From positions 124,001-188,000 of the forward strand of contig JAKSZP010007903.1 of the NCBI GenBank assembly GCA_022478985.1: a DNA stretch of 64,000 bases, given 5' to 3'. This DNA is from Massospora cicadina (Eukaryota > Entomophthoromycota > Entomophthoromycetes > Entomophthorales > Entomophthoraceae). A program made the position numbers and the translations under genes. Positions 1 to 10,859 of the stretch are shown here, piece by piece. Each line of letters opens with the position of its first letter. Within the stretch, counting starts at the first letter, position 1. Under the pieces are notes generated by a model, which made no database searches, was not told the origin of the DNA, and saw only the letters and a list, made by a program, of their open reading frames with translations.

Positions 1-720
1 GATAGCTATCCTCAGATTCTCTCATGTCCTGCAAGAGATTTTTGATTGGTCTGATACCCTCCCAAAAGTGTACCCTTTATTGAATCCGCTTTAGGCTTTG
101 TGAAGTGTGCATGGCTCCGAGAGCATCAGGCAGTTTGATAATATATGCACAAGGAGCTTATTATTAGCATTTGAGGGCAATTAAATGCCAGTTTAAAGAT
201 TCCTTAAGATACCCTCCTTATATGAGAGCACAATCTAGGTCTCCTGGCACTTTGGATTTTAACTCAGTTTGTAGGCATATTTATATAGGTGGTAAGCTCT
301 GGAGCAAAGCAGTTGTAGATTGCATTGAGCAATTCCATACATATGTTGTCAGGGTCTTGAGCCTTTCCTTCCAGTAACTCCTTCAACACTTGCTTAAATC
401 ACAAAATGGTTGTTTCAGTAGTGAAATTCAGATTGTATTTAGTAGAACACTCCTGTAGCACCAGCTTAGCCAAGTCATTAAAGGGTTTGGTCGCTTATCT
501 CTAGTTTTCACAGTATCGATAAGCTCAGTGTAAAACACTTGATTAAGTGTTTTATAATCGTTGGATCAGTAAATGTTTTGCAGTATAGTGCCTTGACCTA
601 TTATCTTGGCCTGCGATAATATTCTCTTGAGACTTGCCATGCTAATAAACTCATCAACCCTGACAGGCTTTGATGCCGGTAGGGGCATTAATTTGGCATT
701 CAGAGTCCTGTTTTGCAAGA
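1..720 (-). pseudogene. LINE reverse transcriptase fragment (N-terminal motifs)
   Basis: Two conserved LINE-type RT landmarks are readable in minus-strand frames. Around 330-370 the translation gives KAQDPDNICMELL, which corresponds to the family's KAPGPDGIPxEvL motif. Around 69-101 it gives QSGFNKGY (with a stop upstream), which corresponds to QxGFxxGRS. Between and around them the frame is interrupted repeatedly. LINE RT copies the element RNA at the nicked target site. Only the part before the catalytic aspartates is inside the window. The motif order and spacing (roughly 80-90 codons) make RT identity fairly secure despite the decay. Confidence 0.6.
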
Positions 721-1645
721 AGTGCTTGGTATAGTTTATTCAACTTCTGGTAGTCACCCCACCAGCCTTTGCTATCCTGCCATATAAGCCTTAAGGTTGC
801 CAGGGCATCCTTCAACTTCTTCATGGCGGCATTTTTCTTGCAAGCTTTATAATTTATGTACTTGACGCTGTCACATTTTAGATTCTCTTTAATTATTACC
901 CAGCGGTCAAGGGGATTTGTCCCAGGTTTCTGACATAGAAGAGCAACAATGCAAATAATACTGCCTTTAATGGTTTATTACCATTCTGGTATCCCTTAGC
1001 AATGACATAGATATATCACACTTTCTGCTTTGAGGATTCACCCAGATTAATGTCAACCAGAATAATATTTAAGTTGCCCTACATGTTGATATTAACCTCA
1101 CTGTTTGAGGTCATTTATTTGAATTTAAACAAGATAAGAATGTAGTCTAGTCAAGAGTATCTTATTTGTCTGCCATTTTGTTTCATAAATCTACCTCATA
1201 AAGTTTACAGGGTTGTCATTCTCTTTTTCTATCAAGGGGCATATCCTCCAAGGGTGCTATGTATTATATAATATTATCAGCCTAATAGTTGTGACATTTA
1301 CTTATTAGGAACGCGTCCCAGATCTGGTTTGTCCAATATTAAAGGTATTCTGCTATTATTTTAGCCTCCTCAGGTTATACTTCAGACAGGAATTTCCAAA
1401 AGCCTCAGTTTTTTTTGGGGCTTTGGAGATGCATAAACTGCAATCACCTAGATTCTTTTTTGGTGTCTTTTTTGTGGGCCTTGGCCACTAGGATCCTGCT
1501 GGCGTGCTCTTCCTCCATGAAATCTAGTTCTAAGTTCTTGTTTAATGTTACAATCACAATATGATTCATCCATAGTGACTGATGGCCAATATGAAGGAAC
1601 CATGTGTGACTTTTTGCATTGCATAATGAGCCTGGTACCATACTT
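720..1645 (-). pseudogene. LINE endonuclease-like domain and EN-RT linker, decayed
   Basis: The open segment at 1444-1641 and the frames beside it read HASRILVAKAH followed by YASPKPQK and FW/FG-type residues. This is the arrangement expected around the R-x-L ... VYAP ... FW strand of APE-type LINE endonucleases. Further on (900-730) the minus strand gives a helical text with IKENLKCDSVKYINYKACKK and WWGDYQKLNKLYQALLAKQ, typical of the linker that precedes RT in LINE ORF2. Endonuclease catalytic residues cannot be confirmed because of frameshifts. The assignment rests mainly on position before the RT motifs. Confidence 0.4.
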
Positions 1646-2115
1646 TCTTGGGTGTGGGCTTGAGACTCAGAAATAAATATTAGGTCTATTTTATAATTTA
1701 TTTTTAAAATTATGTATCTTCCTCACCCTTGTCTGAATGCAAGCTATCCGCTATCATTCATAGTCACAATAATCATTCCCCAGTGCCTGACCCACAGGTA
1801 TGGTGCCTTTTGAGGTCATGGATTGAGTTACAGAAAGAAAATTTTTTTGTGGTAGTGGTCAATGAAGATTTGCTTTGGCAGAGATGATTGGTGGGACAGT
1901 TTGTCAAACAGGAAATTTGTTACCAGCCATTATGTGTGCTGAAAACTCTGTTTACATTCTTGTTTTATATCAATAAATAAAGGCGTTAGCTTGGTTATGA
2001 TTGAGTGCTGCTCCTTTGGAGATGGGAGTCAAACGGCTGATTTGGCAGGCTACGCTGGATGCCTTTCATTATTGCTAGTAGGTTTTAGTAGACCAGGTAT
2101 TTCTGCTTTACTTTG

Positions 2116-2900
2116 TTAATTTGACTTTAAATACTTGGCAGTGAAAGGTTTATTAATGGAAAGCTTACCAGTGGTGGGTTTTTTAGTGTTGGTTGCCACT
2201 TTTGTGATAAACTTCACTTTACAAGGATTTTTTAGGTGCTTAATTTTGCCACAACTTTTTCTAGCACCCTTCCTTTTTTTGGCCCATTCCGCCTGGGTTG
2301 GGTAAGGAGACATAAATTTGGGGCTACCCATAATCCATTTTATAAGCCTCTGGATTTGAGTATTTGAAAGGTTCATCTTCAGCTTTAAAATTCTTTGCCA
2401 TTTCTATCCCCAAGCCTCCTTGTGGGCAGTTTCAAGTCCTTGATATCAGCATTTCATGTCATCAATTTTTTGGGATTTAGTAGAAGCCACTCCTTGCTGT
2501 TAGCCAGAGGAAGGTTTTTTGACTCAACTTACATGATCCCTCTGACAGGATCATAATCATATTTATTAGGCTATTTCCCCCTTTTTATGATGGCACTAGG
2601 CCATCATATGCCCTGTCTGATAGCAGAACTGGCACACTTGCTTTTTATCCTCCTGTTCAAAATAAAATATACAACTAGGGCCCAGGATGTGAGTGATCCT
2701 GGCGAAGGCAATTTTACTTTCTTTTGCCCAGGGTGCCAGTTTATAAAGAGCCTCCACTGTGTGGGGAAAAGGCATTTGGCAATAGCTGCTGCAAGCTTGG
2801 CAGATCTTACAAATCTTGATATAGTAAGATAACCCAATTTGATCTCCTCTTGGACCCATTCATGATCAAGGTCCATTAGTATGTTGTAGAACATGTTTCA
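2116..2900 (-). pseudogene. ORF1/gag-like protein with a CCHC zinc knuckle broken by a stop
   Basis: Two overlapping minus-strand frames (2604-2894 and 2596-2859) carry a protein-like text ending in the zinc knuckle CQFCYQTGH...C at 2592-2633. The spacing is the canonical CX2CX4HX4C, but the fourth X position is a TAG stop. Downstream (2116-2376) lies a basic segment rich in Lys, Thr and Asn with KKRKGARKSCGKIKH, suited to nucleic-acid binding. In LINEs and gag proteins such knuckles bind the element RNA. Its place upstream of endonuclease and RT text favours LINE ORF1. No intact start codon can be chosen. Confidence 0.5.
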
Positions 2901-3119
2901 CCAGGTCATTTGGTTTGCATAATGGGTCAGTCACATTTGCAGTTAAAGCCCTTATATATTATACCCACCTTCATGAGTTTTGCGGTTGGGCTTGCAGTAA
3001 ATTAAGATCTCAATGTAGCCCTGTTCTGGCACCCATTAGTGGTCATAATCTCTTCCAGACAAGACCTTATCCATTTATTTATAAATGGATACAATTAGGT
3101 CCAACCCCTCCTCCTTAAC

Positions 3120-4193
3120 CAGTTGAAGGTTTACGCACATGCATCCTTTATGTATGACTTTGGCACTTGGTGTTCAGAGAATATGTCATGGAAGATTTTG
3201 CGTATAAAATTGATATAATTGTCGATGCCATTCCACAATGGTTCTTTGTTTTAGGTCACTGCTGCACTGTATGACTTACTTTTTGGGGGGAGGGCTTTGG
3301 GTCCTTAGTGGATGTTTTCACTTTCATTATACAAAGATTGATTTATCAAGGCGAATTATTAGTACAAAAAGGCATTGACTTGGTGCATGTGTATGTCTCA
3401 AATGCAGATATTGTGGGCCATTGCTTCACCAAACTCAGGTCTTTCCAGCCTTGTGCTTTGTCAAGGCAAAACTGAGGCATAACCAATGAAGATAGGCTTC
3501 TGGGGCCACATGCAGTAACAAATGTAAAAATCCCAGTTTCAATCGTCAGCTTGCTATAGATTTGGCATCATAAATCTGTCTCTAAGATAATGTCTAACTT
3601 GATTTTGGACTCTCAAGGTAAGTGGTATTGCCTCATGCAGCTAACCGCATAAACTTCCTGGATTAAGGAAAAAGAAGAGAATAAAAAGACAAAACAGGTA
3701 AGTGAGATTGCATGCCCAGAATTAACATTAAATTTTTTGAATTAAAGTAAAGATGTTGAAACAAACATAACCCATTAATTTGGCGCCACAATAACACCAA
3801 GGAAAGTAAACAGAGGTAATTATGGGGAGATCAAGCCACAAAGACTCAAGATAAGATGACACAGAAAATTTTTGGTGCATTGAAAAACGCCGGTTAAGAC
3901 AAGATAAGGATTGACCCAAAAGCAACAAGAGAAACTTACTCTAAGGGAGAACAGAGAGAGAATTCTGAACGCAGTTTGAAGATAATGAGGGCTCAATCTT
4001 ATAGGTCAGCCTTCTGGGGGGCCTCTCCTAAACCATTCTTTTTAATTATGGGCCTAAAGAATGGCTTGGAAGGGGCAAAGCCCAGCATCAAGCTTATCCT
4101 CAGCTGAAAATCCCCAAAAAGTATTTTGACTCAGGTTTAGAATATGAATCTCAAGTCAAAATATAATAATTAATTCCACCCAACCATTACATA
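3120..4193. other. Unassigned interval
   Basis: No convincing coding motif is seen here. One open minus-strand frame at 3728-3928 (66 codons) looks like chance or remnant sequence. A perfect 9-bp inverted repeat (CCATTCTTT/AAAGAATGG, 14-nt loop) sits at 4033-4064 and an 8-bp one (TTTTGACT/AGTCAAAA) near 4120-4160. Both are too short to call. The interval could be the 5' part of the LINE or ancestral flank. Confidence 0.3.
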
Positions 4194-5294
4194 TGTGTTG
4201 GCATTTTTGTCTACCTTTCCAGCTTTATAAGTTATCCGCTGGTTTGTTAGAGGATAAGTCTCACTAGCAAATGAATAAGATATAAGTTACCTCGATTTTG
4301 GGTTTATAATGCTCTGGGATTTTTAGGTAATATTCAGGTTTGGATCCGTTGAGGATCAATCCAGGCGAATGATTAATATCTTTTCAGGCAGAGTTGCTAA
4401 CGAAATTGGGGCATATGATGGTTAATCATAGATTAACTATATGGTGTACCATTTTGGGATCAGTCAAGTTTCATCACTGACTGACAGGAAATCTGATCAG
4501 CCGTTGTGAGGCGAGTGATGCCACCTGCAACTAGCAAATCAATCAGTTGTTTCAAGACCTGGAATATGGGTGAAGAGTCCCATTACCTAAGAAGGTTGCT
4601 ATCCAAATGTGGTTGGTTTGCTGTAATTGAGTGGGAATGCTAGGGACACGTAATTTTGGCTCTTTACGTTTTAGGCCTCTGGGATGTCCAACAGAGAAAT
4701 CCCTAACACAATAAAGAAGACCATCGCTGGTAAAGACGTCATAGGGAAATTCAACAGCAATAGCTGCTGTTTAATGGCTAAGGCGCCAACTGAAGAATTG
4801 GGCGCCAAATTCCACTATAAATTCCCTAGCATATTGTATTAATAAAAAATCCAAAATCCTCAGAGTAGTGATAAGTTCTATTCATCTTCAGTTAATTATT
4901 GTTGTAGTACAATAATTGTGGACTCTTTTGTCTGTATAAAAAAGTAAGGATTGGTTATCCTTAGAAGAGAAGCAGACTTTTAATGTGGATCTCCGCCAAC
5001 TCAGCATGATGAGAACTAGGGCAAGAACCTCTGATTCTGAAGTGGATTAAGTATACCCTGTTAGAGAAGCAGTCCCTAATTGTCAAATCAGTATTTTGAG
5101 GATTATTCCAAGTTTAGCGTTTTACCACCTCCTTAATTATTCAACTATGGATAATAGTTGTCATACTATTATCACTCATATATATCTATCAAGCAACGTG
5201 GATCTTGCACATACCAAACCTATGCATTTTACTTCTTGGAACTATTAGTCAATCCAGTTCTTACCATTTGGGGCCAAAAGTCCCAAATTTAACA
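4194..5294 (+). repeat. Solo LTR of the G4 gypsy family
   Basis: This 1.1-kb block is the reverse complement of the two LTRs that bound element G4 (41082-42197 and 48474-49589). It starts TGTGTTGG and ends TTTAACA, giving the TG...CA ends of an LTR. The 5-bp flanks are ACATA on the left and ACATG on the right, a target-site duplication with one G/A difference. No internal gag-pol of this family is attached, so this is a solo LTR left by LTR-LTR recombination. Colinear stretches with the G4 LTR include the region around 4915-5050. It served to define the true ends of the G4 LTR. Confidence 0.8.
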
Positions 5295-6186
5295 ACATGT
5301 CAAGTGGGGTATTGCTAAAAGATATTGAGGGTGATCAAGCTTTGCTAGATCCAGTATCTCACGGTTATGCTGTTCTACCTGGCGTTGATGAAAAAGCATG
5401 TCGTTTCAGCTAGTACTTCATCCTTTCACTATTGAGAAAGCTTCTTATGGGGTTAAGCCTTAGGTAGCATAGGGGACTGCAAATGAAAGTTTGGGAAATG
5501 ATTGTTATAGTCCTGATTCAACAAATCAAATATCAATATGTAGCCAGCCTTGTCCATGTTCAAGGGGTCATACTCAATGCATTGCTGCTAATGCCTGGGG
5601 CGAGATCTTGTGTGAAATCCAGGTTTCTGAGGTTTTGGGGTTAAATTAAAGCACATCTCAATCTGTCACTTTGAAAAGGGGGAGTGAAATCTCTTTGGAT
5701 CATTCATTTGTCTATAGGTAAAGTGTAGCTGCGTAGGTCTTATGGATATTTTTGGTCAAACACAAGTTTGCACAGTTGCATACTTAATCAATGTTGGTTT
5801 CGTTTAGTAACCAGAATTTCTTTTCCACAGGATTGAAGCCATTTACACTCTAATTGATGGCTTCATCCAGCATTTTACCCAGAAGGGCATCCATTATACC
5901 TCCTTCACCTTTTTCAATCTGACCTTAAGTAAGTCAGATGCTGTGGAAAGTGAGATCCAGATGTACGACCAGAGCAAGGCTTCAATGGCCTTGAACAGTC
6001 ATCAATCTATGGCAATACCTCCTTAGGGGAGAACGTTGTATTATAACACTCAAGTGCTGTGTCAGTGGCGACCGCATGTCATGCCCAGTCAAATGCAATC
6101 AAAGCGTTGGAGAATTTATCATCGTAGGAGTCAGCTTTTCAGCCCTAGCTTTCTTAACTTTAGAGACAACTTACTGTAAAGGGTTT
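5295..6186. other. Unassigned interval between the solo LTR and G1
   Basis: The interval has no motif I can name. The minus strand shows short protein-like runs (about 5,760-5,900, with text such as VNGFNPVEKKFWLLNETNI), which suggests a degraded transposon ORF. It may be the same ancestral element as the 3.1-4.2 kb interval, split by the solo LTR. This is inference only. Confidence 0.25.
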
Positions 6187-7361
6187 TGTTCCACACAGAT
6201 TAGACACCAGGCAACCTTTGTAAGGCACATAATTATTCTCACTAATAGCTTTTCATCAGATGTTATCTAAAGTAGCATCGCTTGCTCATTGGAACTGTTC
6301 ATCGGCCTACTGGCAATATTATTATTGACAATCTTAAACATAACTGTAATATATTGGCCTAACACAAGACTCAACGGAACTCAGCCAACCTCTTCTTTGG
6401 CATTCTCAACAACCCAATGTGATCTCTTATACAAGTATCCTTTTATGAAAATAATAGACTTTTTATTTTATCTTCTGATCAATTCTTCTAATTCTTCATT
6501 GGTAACTGATGCTCTCTTCATTTAAACCCAAAATTAAATGGAAATAAGGATAAACTTAAGATCTTTAGTAAGGATTCGTTATTAGAGTAAAGTCAAAGTT
6601 TTTATACTTCTGGTATAAATTCAAGATATGTAATAATATAATAAAGAAAATGAACGGGGCGTAGGGCTTGGCAATATTGTAGGTGCTTCATGAACCCCAA
6701 GTAGGTCTTTTATTGATCTCCACCTTATTGGTGGCATTTACCTTGCTCAAAGCTTTAATACGCAATCTCTGTCTCAGTGTGGACATTCCTATACCAGGAT
6801 GTTCAGCTGCACCTTGCTCAATACCCGCTTCTGGTTTTGTGGCAGCAGTACCTCATCTGGTAATTACTTTGTTGCCTGATTTAGTAATATGCTGATATTC
6901 TTGTGATTCAATTAATGTCGCTACTTTGATGCACCTAGCCTCAGGGTTTGATTGACTCTCAAAATTTGGCAGGCTTCATTTTTAGGTATTATTATAATGG
7001 AAGGCTCAACTTTCTTCTTTTGGGGTAATTTGTATCATTTATATCTTTTTCTATTAGTTCATTGTAAATTGGTTTAATTTGTGGTATATGAGGGGGTCAT
7101 TTATCATAGTTGTCGGCATTGTTGGCGTCGTCCTCATATCTAAAACTTTTTATTCCTTGGGTTTCAGGTTATTCTTATTTATCTCATTCTGAGCAACTAA
7201 CAAATTTCTTGGGCCATCTTCATCTATAAGAGGGGGCTGATTACTCACATCCATGACTCAATATCGAGTATCTAAAATTATGAAGTGTAGTTATACTGGT
7301 GAAGTTCCTTCAAGAGGGTGAAGAATTACTCTTCAGTATGCTCATAGTGTCTTCCACAACA
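6187..7361 (-). repeat. G1 3' LTR
   Basis: Direct repeat partner of 12446-13610, starting TGTTCCACACAGATTAGACA in plus orientation and ending ...CACAACA. Shared landmarks include TAGACACCAGGCAACCTTT near the left end, GGCTTCATTTTTAGGTATTA near 6970-7000 and the TTACTCTTCAGTATG end. A purine-rich stretch (GTCTTGAGAGGCGAAG on the minus strand, 7362-7377) adjoins it, as expected of the polypurine tract that primes plus-strand synthesis. Confidence 0.85.
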
Positions 7362-7377
7362 CTTCGCCTCTCAAGAC
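7362..7377 (-). promoter_or_regulatory. G1 polypurine tract
   Basis: On the minus strand a mainly purine run ending GAGAGGCGAAG lies directly before the TGTTGTGG start of the 3' LTR. Position and composition fit the plus-strand priming site. One C interrupts the run, consistent with decay. Confidence 0.5.
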
Positions 7378-7559
7378 AAGAATGATGGAGGATCCTAAGA
7401 TGACGGACATGCACTATGGTAAACATGATATTGGTTTATTACTCTTGTTAATAATCAGCTCCTCTCTTGACTAATACGGTTGTAGTTATAGTTCAAATGG
7501 CTTGCATCTTCATAGAATGTTCTCCCTGTACATCATAGAATAAGACCTTATCTCCTAAG

Positions 7560-8330
7560 CTGAACTTTAGTAATTTGGTTGATCTAAATCTTGCGTTGAC
7601 TATAGGGGATAGTTGCTTTAATTTTCTAAGGTGCTTATAGTTGAATCTTGATCAATTCTTCAGCCAACTCTTGTTGGTAACTCCCAGGTGCTAAGATCTT
7701 GTGATCTGCAGAGATGACTGGTGCCAGCCATGTAGGTAGCGCTGCTCCTCACCTGTACAGGGCCTCAAACAGATACATGCCAACTACCCAGTGATGATTA
7801 AGTCTATATGCTAATAGCGTAGATGGCAGCATCTGGTCCCACTTTGACTTGTATTTCAGTGCCATCTTCTTCAATATTCCTCCCAGGATTCCATTTACTC
7901 ATTCCACGCTTCTATTAGAGGATGGAGTGTAGGGGGTGGTGAACTGCTGTCTCACTCCAACTTGATCCATAAGTTTCTTCATAACATCAGAGATAAAGTT
8001 CTTTCTGTTATCTGATAGAAAAACCTGAGGGCATTCGTGCCTTATTACCAATTGGTTATATAGTACTCTTGAGATTGATCCTACAATATACGTCTTAATA
8101 GTTAATGCTTCGGCCCATTTGGTAAAATGGTCAATAGCTACAATGATATACTTGGATCTACTTGAGGCGGTAGGCAATAGTCAAATCACATCAATGGATA
8201 CATTGTGGAATGGTGCTGTTAGTGAGATAGCCTGGAACTCAAAGCTATTCTCTAAGGGTCTGAAGCTCACGCAGGGTACATAGAATTCAAGGTCCTGATG
8301 TACTACGTCTGACATTGACTCCCAATAGAA
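7560..8330 (-). pseudogene. G1 integrase, decayed
   Basis: The longest open piece (7899-8177) is the catalytic core of a gypsy integrase. It reads SKYIIVAIDHFTKWAEA (first Asp), then VFLSDNRKNF (second Asp; the usual SDNGxxF is altered to NRK) and TTPYTPSSNRSVE (catalytic Glu region). It continues past a stop into the expected N-G-I-L and Y-R-L-N-H downstream text toward 7560. The enzyme would insert the cDNA into the host genome. The D, D and E positions are all still readable, but the ORF is truncated by stops on both sides. Confidence 0.8.
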
Positions 8331-8559
8331 CCAGTTGTTTAGGTATGCCAATGCCTTCTGGAATTATCTGATCCAATATGCTTTTGTGCTTCCATCACCA
8401 GTTCCGAGTGATTGCTAGGTCAGATGTACGGGTACCACTTGTCCTTGATCTTATTTTAAAGGTTCCCATCAACACACTGGGTATCTCTGGAACATTTTTT
8501 TCAGGACAGATTTACTTCTTCAGTATCATCTTGCCATTTCTCCTCTGGTAATCTGATAA

Positions 8560-9000
8560 GGTTTAAAGGAAATTACTCTCATGTGCTTGGAGATGAAAAA
8601 ACTAGTAATTGCAATAGTCTGTCAGCATTGAGGTGCTTGATTCTGCTCTGTATATGTCCTTAAAATCATACCCTTGTAGTTGTACTGCTCATTGGGAAAG
8701 GCGTTCGTTGAATCCTTCATGCTGCACAGCCAGTGGAGCGATGAGTGATCCACTATATCTATGAAATGTACTCTGTATAAGCAGGGTCAAAAGTGCTTCA
8801 CTGCTCTTATCACTGCCAGGCACTCGCTTTTCATCACAGTGTAATACTTCTCAGCACTGAAAAGAGTTTGAAATACTCAGGGATATGGTCTTTCCCTTCT
8901 TCATTCAATTATGTGAGTATTGCTCTGAGCTCAATGTCGTTAGCATCAATATACAGGTAAAACGTCATCTTGAAGCCTGGGTAAGCTAGGATTGGTGCCT
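8560..9000 (-). pseudogene. G1 RNase H and tether region, decayed
   Basis: Minus-strand frames around 8795-8860 read KYYTVMKSECLAVIRAVKHF, the family's RNYSvTEKElLAVvwAvkkF helix. A following stretch with IDIVDHSSLHWL matches the vxTDHxsLxwL strand. It lies between RT and integrase as expected. RNase H removes the RNA strand during cDNA synthesis. Several frameshifts prevent any single reading frame. Confidence 0.65.
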
Positions 9001-9079
9001 CTACCAACCTAGCTTTCAATTATTCAAAGGCCTTCTCTTCTTTAATTCCCCATTTAAACTTCATTTTCTTGGTCAACAG

Positions 9080-9930
9080 GTAGGTGAGCGGCGCAGCCAA
9101 ATCCACTAAATGGGGGATAAACTGCCAATAGTATCCCACCAACCTAAGTAATACTCTATGTTGCGCATACCTTGAGACTGTTCCACAGCCACTATGGCTT
9201 AGACCATTCCTCTCAGAGGCTTGATCCTTTTCAGGCTGGTATCATGTCCTAGGAACTCCAGGTGCCTCTTCAGTAAATTACACTTGCTTCGTTTGAGCTT
9301 TAGGTTCTACTCTTGTAGTCAGGTAACCACTACTTGTAAGTGTTAGAGGTGCTCTTGAACCGTGCACCTTAATTTCTATGTTGCCCGGTAGATGAGCACA
9401 CTTGATAACTCGAGGTCTAACAATACAGTCCATCGCTCTTTGGAAGGTGACAGGGGCGTTTCACAGCCTCTGCGGCATCCCCATAGGTTGTACATCACTG
9501 ACTGCTAATCATGATGCACTTCTTCTGGTATTCAGGAGATTTACATCTTCCAGTAGACGCTGGCCAGGTCCATTGCTGAGAAGTACTTTGATCCTATCAA
9601 AAGCTTCAGTGCTTCATCTATTCAAGGGATCAGTTACAAATCCTTCTTGGTAACCTCATTCAACCAGCAGTAGTCCATAACCACGTGGTGTGTTCCATCC
9701 TTCTTGTGCACTAGGAGCAGCAGAGAAAGCCACAGGCTCTTTGAAGGTCCGACTAATCCATTTTCTGAGAGTTTAAACAATGTCTTTAATGATAACTTCG
9801 CCTTTGGATTTTGAACGGCGATATAGTTTAGACTTAAAAGAGGTGGCAGATATTGTGTCCTTCCTGTGCACCTCTCCTTTGCACCTTCCTTGATCATTTG
9901 GTCCAGTGCTGAAGATATCATTGAACTCAT
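9080..9930 (-). pseudogene. G1 reverse transcriptase, catalytic pair lost
   Basis: The open segment 9634-9930 ends in VHKKDGTHHVVMDYCWLNEVTKK, the classic gypsy KKDGxxRxcvDYRxLN motif, with a stop soon after. The next motif, KYFSAMDLASVYWKM (about 9540-9600), matches the YFSxLDLxsGYwQ strand that holds the first catalytic Asp. Where YxDD should be (about 9385-9400) the frame reads AHLPGN, so the two catalytic aspartates are replaced by Pro-Gly. Downstream text KCNLLKRHLEFLGHDTS fits the RT thumb. The RT is therefore inactive in this copy. Confidence 0.8.
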
Positions 9931-10188
9931 CTAGGAGCTCATCCAATACCTTATTTTCCTTGTGAGTTACATCCTCATATCTTAGTTCATTAAATCACCA
10001 ACTGTATGTACTGATTTGATGGCATCACAGATTGTCAATATGACTTAGGCAAAGACTTGCCCTTTTTTATTTTAGATAGGCTGGGTGGTAATGTTCCCCT
10101 ATATTACAGTCAATTCTCCATAGTATTTGTATTAAAAACCAGGCAGTACTCTTGGCTCCTGTTCTCTGATAACATCACAACTTAAACT

Positions 10189-10760
10189 TCAGGTATCGAG
10201 TTCAGTAGTAGATTTACACTGACCAAAAAGTAGCATCTGGCGTTGCTCACCAGGTCTGATTTCCATGGCCTCAGAAGCGCTCAGTGGCAGGCCTTCCTCT
10301 ACTCTAATCGTGTAAGGTAGTTGTTTAACGCCCTTATCCTTGAGGGTATAGTGGATCAGGTATATTGAATGATTGGTTTCCACCAAGCAGGACCTCTGCT
10401 TGCGCAGCTTGGCGCCTTCATTCTTGAACATTGGTGGCAGTTGGTAGCTGATTGTGCTTATGGTACTGGTGGTTTAGTCAATTTTAGAACCAAACTTAAG
10501 TGGTAAATGGGTGATAATTGAGAAATCGTAGTGGTTGTTGTCCAGAACCACGGATGGTGCCATTAGAGCCATGCACCCAAAATGTAACGGTAACATGGAG
10601 TATTCTCTCAAGGCACGCATGATATCTGGTCCAGATGTCCTATACTTAACATTGTAATCTATATATGGCATAATCTTGAGTTTCTTAATCAATTTGGAGG
10701 ACATAATGTTGCGCTTAAGTATATGGTACAGTCAAGGCTCACACCCTCTGAATTATTAGT
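10189..10760 (-). pseudogene. G1 retroviral-type aspartic protease and protease-RT spacer
   Basis: The frame 10474-10704 reads MSSKLIKKLKIMPYIDYN and later APSVVLDNNHYDFSII and LPLKFGSKID. This is the C-terminal half of a gypsy protease (xxVLDNxxYDFLIGxxFL). Just upstream (about 10705-10760) the active-site DSG triad is not preserved; the equivalent text reads FRGCEP. The following frame 10189-10431 is a spacer toward RT. The protease would cleave Gag-Pol. Its position between the gag knuckle and RT supports the call. Confidence 0.65.
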
Positions 10761-10859
10761 TTGACCTTCATAACGCTCTTTCCAAATGGTTTCCCAATCA
10801 ATACGTCAGTGGCTGACTCTACAGAATGCTTCATAATCTTCTCTCTTTAATGTAACTTA

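Larger units (their letters stand above)
1..3100 (-). mobile_element. Decayed LINE-like non-LTR retrotransposon, 3' part beyond the window
   Basis: Reading the minus strand from about 3.1 kb down to base 1 gives three signals in the order expected of a two-ORF LINE. First comes an ORF1-like stretch with a zinc knuckle (2.1-2.9 kb). Next is text resembling the endonuclease domain and its linker (about 1.65-0.72 kb). Last are reverse transcriptase N-terminal motifs (0.72 kb to the edge). Frames are broken by many stops and shifts, so no product is expected. The 3' end, including the catalytic YxDD box and the tail, lies left of the window. The 5' limit is not defined; 3.1 kb is where recognisable coding text fades. 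Confidence 0.6.

Noticed and set aside
4033..4064. Hairpin as a terminator or MITE end
   Set aside because: The 9-bp perfect inverted repeat with a 14-nt loop has no partner element, no flanking duplication and no downstream gene to terminate.
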